Assembly (NCBI GenBank): GCA_009869945.1
Contig: WIXG01000008.1
Span: 124,001 to 188,000, forward strand
Reading direction: 5' to 3'
DNA: 64,000 nt
Origin: Mesaphorura yosii
Taxonomy: Eukaryota > Arthropoda > Collembola > Poduromorpha > Tullbergiidae
The first letter of the stretch is position 1. Every line of letters begins with the position of its first letter. The notes beneath the pieces are model-generated. The model searched no databases and had not been told where the DNA came from. It saw only the letters and a program-made list of their open reading frames with translations. The translations under genes were made by a program, and so were the position numbers. Below are positions 61,699 to 64,000 of this stretch, piece by piece.

Positions 61699-63210
61699 AT
61701 GTACAGAAACGGACATCCACGAAACAACCCCATTAACGAACCAGGCGTATTCAGGTAAGTTGGAGCTCCGAAGAGGGTGGACACTTTAAAATTAAGTGCC
61801 GTGCTGCCTGAAACATTCTAATTTTCTATGAATCTATAGTTTAAGTGCTCGGCCCCTTGATGGTCCAGGACAGTTCAGAGAGTCTGCGTCATTACACGTT
61901 GTATTCAATAAAAAGAAGACCGAGCAATGGGATGGTGACTCAAGTGATATTTCGCAGCGGAGCAATAAAAGGATCCATGGCACTCACGATACCGCCTCGA
62001 TCACAACGCGGACGGGTCAGAAAGGTATGGGCACTATCTAGTTAATGAGCAGTATTAACTCTCCTGTTCGCAGTATTAAAAGTTATATTGATCTCCAGCT
62101 CATTTTTCCGGCCAAAACGAGATGAACCCGCCTGTATTACGAAACATGGAAATATGTTTGGCGTACTCTACTGGGCTTGAACCAAAAGGACCGGAAGGAT
62201 ATGCACCTTACCCCTCCTGGAGAAAGGAGCCTGATAATGAATTTTTCCAGGATGACGAGGTTTACGAAAATCGGACATTTAAAGAATACAAGCCCTACCC
62301 TTCCTGGGTCAATGGATCTGGGAATCCCGTCCATCCTTCTGGTCATAGTTCCGAAGCACAAATTTGCAGCATGCCATCAGGATCATTCTACATCTCCCAC
62401 CAAGGTGACAACTTGTATACAATGTCAGTTCCTGGTACTGCTGGTGATTGTGAGGCTCAGTCAAAGAGGCCCAAGAAAATGAAACCGAGAAAACAACGTC
62501 CGATCATTTTTGATGGGAACAGCGTGGCGATGTGGTAAGCCAATCCATAGTCACGTGGAATTGAAAGTTGCACTTTAGTCTTCAAGTGGCCTTGATCTTT
62601 GTTGCACTCAGGCACGGAAACCATGCAATATTTTCGGCTCAAGGAATCCACATTTGCGTTGAGTTCTTCAGGGCTCGAGGTCACAAAAATATTACTGTGT
62701 ACGTGCCTGATTTGAAGTCTTCGAATTCTGCTGTCCTGCACAGTGAAGTGCTTGATAAATTCGAAGAAGATGGAACTATGCAATATGTGCCTGTTAACAG
62801 TCACGTAAACAGGAAAGGAGTCCGCATCATTTCAAATGACAATCGGTAAACCTGTTCTCTAACAATGTTTCAGAAGTATCACTTGTACCACCACAAGAAC
62901 CTTTGACTCAAGTGGACTGATTTATGCCTAATTAGGAAGTTCATCCTTCAAAAGGCAGTGGAACAGGGCGCGGTTATTGTGTCAAATGAAAATTATCAGG
63001 AGTTATATGAAGATGCACGAGACTCTTGGCGTGAGAGACTGAATGAAGGGTAAGACAAGACAATCAGATCTGTGATCATGTTAATAGCAAGTCGTTGACA
63101 TCTTTCGGTTTAGAATCCTGCAATTTGATTTTGAGACTCCAGAAGAAGTTACGTTCAAAAGTGACCGGAAGAAGCAAACAAAGACGATAGAAGAAATATT
63201 GACGTTTTAA
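61699..63210 (+). CDS. Zc3h12a/Regnase-type NYN-domain protein
   Basis: NYN (PIN-like) domains of the Regnase/N4BP1/KHNYN group cut RNA with a cluster of Asp residues and magnesium. Six exons join in phase from Met 61699 (MYRNGHPRNNP) to the stop at 63208-63210. The N-terminal half is polar and probably disordered, with GPGQFRESASLHVVFNKKK and a doubled motif, YAPYPSW and YKPYPSW, 30 or so residues apart. After a basic patch (KRPKKMKPRKQRP) the domain starts: IIFDGNSVAMWHGNHAIFSAQGI, VEFFRARGHKNITVYVPD, NRKGVRIISNDNRKFILQKA, GAVIVSNENYQEL, WRERLNEGILQFDFETPEE. This order matches Regnase. There is no CCCH zinc finger. The acidic cluster is altered relative to Regnase-1. A 5' exon may be missing (see the spacer before it). 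Confidence 0.8.
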
Positions 63211-63574
63211 AGAATTAGTAATGAGTTATTCTCCACAAAGTTGTTCAGTTGTCGAATCAGGTTGCTACTTTATAACATATTGCATTTATCTGTTTCGCAG
63301 TGCAACATGTATCCGTTATCAGAACTTGCTAATAAAGAAGTTACTTATTGATGTTGCTAAACGATATTTGCTACTTTTGCCGCAGGCGTTACAGATTCAG
63401 TTGGAATAGAATTATCAAGTAAGACAGTGTGACAGTGTGACAGAAATCCAGGTTAAGATTGTCACAGGCTGGACTACGTAAAATGAACCACAACGAAATC
63501 CAAATTAAGTGTATCCTCTTAAGTGATTGTAAAGAGCTCCCATTTCTTGCTTCTCGCGTTCGCTTGCGTACAAG
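63211..63574. other. Convergent spacer at the right end
   Basis: It holds the 3' UTR of the NYN gene and of the partial membrane-protein gene. A short direct repeat (ACAGTGTG twice) lies near 63424-63440. Nothing else is supported. Confidence 0.4.
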
Positions 63575-64000
63575 TTAGGAAGCGCCTTCTTCCACGACTT
63601 TAAATCTTCGCGACTCCTCCAAAACGGCTTCAAGAGTTGTAATTAAGTACCACATTTGAATCCCAAAGTGCAATCCAGACCAAAAGAAGATAACAACAGT
63701 GAGAAAACTGGCCTGATTCAGAAATCGCAACGGGACGAATAGCAGAATGGAGAAATTGACAGACATCAACAGTTTGTACATGAATAATGGCCACTTGAGT
63801 AGATGGTTTACCAATTGTACGAATCGGTCAAGAGCTAAAAACTGGACAGAGTAGTCAATTACAGAAATTCTTATCCGGACAGACAAAAGTTTACCTTTTC
63901 CTATAAGAAGTGCATCAGTTTGTGAATTAACACAGGAATCACAAGATATCTGCCGGAGAGAGAATGAAACGGTGGCAGCAAAATGGGTGAATAGTAGGTG
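63575..64000 (-). CDS. Membrane protein, 3' exons only, unrecognised
   Basis: The last two exons of a minus-strand gene that runs off the right edge. The upstream one begins after acceptor ctctccggcag at about 63952 and reads ISCDSCVNSQTDALLIGK, ending in donor AAAAG|gtaaac at about 63894. The last one starts at about 63849 (tttttag|CTCTTGACC), in phase, and gives LDRFVQLVNHLLKWPLFMYKLL, then two or three hydrophobic segments (LLMSVNFSILLFVPLRFL, ASFLTVVIFFWSGLHFGIQMWYLI) and a charged cytosolic-type tail EESRRFKVVEEGAS. It is a multi-pass membrane protein. I cannot name the family from this fragment. Confidence 0.55.
   Translation of the reverse strand, partial: HLLFTHFAATVSFSLRQISCDSCVNSQTDALLIGKGKLLSVRIRISVIDYSVQFLALDRFVQLVNHLLKWPLFMYKLLMSVNFSILLFVPLRFLNQASFLTVVIFFWSGLHFGIQMWYLITTLEAVLEESRRFKVVEEGAS

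Noticed and set aside
61413..61784. Minus-strand open frame of 123 codons
   Set aside because: It overlaps the start of the NYN gene on the opposite strand, lacks splice support and resembles nothing.

Overview
This window is animal nuclear DNA. Its genes are broken by short GT-AG introns, mostly 40-100 nt, and there are AATAAA poly(A) signals and a few TATA boxes. The gene content points to an arthropod: two classic odorant-binding-protein (OBP) genes, an AA15 lytic polysaccharide monooxygenase (LPMO), a CHK/EcKinase-like kinase and an EB-type cysteine-rich protein. OBPs argue for a hexapod, and the compact genes with tiny introns would suit an early-branching one such as a springtail. That placement is inference. 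The window is gene dense, AT-leaning and almost free of transposons; one 300-bp MITE-like element is visible.

Layout, left half. 1-6238 (+) is the 3' part of the giant E3 ligase UBR4 (poe/pushover). 7329-8746 (-) is Mo25/CAB39, convergent with it. 12196-12780 (-) is a small secreted CAP protein. 14163-15366 (+) is an unrecognised secreted helical protein. 16695-17961 (+) is PLEKHF/phafin (PH + FYVE). 19622-20347 and 21541-22448 (+) are two tandem eight-cysteine OBPs. 22686-24785 (-) is a secreted Ser/Tyr/Arg-rich protein. 25532-26740 (-) is a CHK kinase-like protein.

Layout, right half. 27368-42855 (-) is the complete VPS13D lipid-transfer protein. 43759-45402 (+) is an intronless cysteine-rich secreted protein. 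45967-47597 (+) is HP1, with an in-frame upstream exon. 47819-50564 (-) is a two-lobed transferrin with a GPI-like tail. 51208-51507 is the MITE-like element. 51795-54216 (+) is an unrecognised protein of about 760 residues. 54980-55963 (+) is a C-type lectin. 56100-57950 (-) is an unrecognised gene with an unresolved frame break, head-to-head with 57959-59402 (+), ECH1. 59589-60556 (-) is the AA15 LPMO. 61699-63210 (+) is a Regnase/Zc3h12a-type NYN protein. From 63575 to the right edge (-) lies the 3' end of a membrane protein.

The genes do not form one pathway. Housekeeping genes for protein turnover, kinase scaffolding, endosomes, mitochondrial and lipid homeostasis, and chromatin alternate with small secreted genes for chemosensation, recognition, cuticle or chitin. 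A recurring theme is catalytic or ligand residues being lost on a kept fold: the CAP protein lacks its tetrad, the transferrin lacks most iron ligands in both lobes, and the NYN protein has a changed acidic cluster. These, the tandem OBPs, the HP1 extension exon and the frame-broken gene beside ECH1 are the most useful leads. I found no convincing wholly new system.
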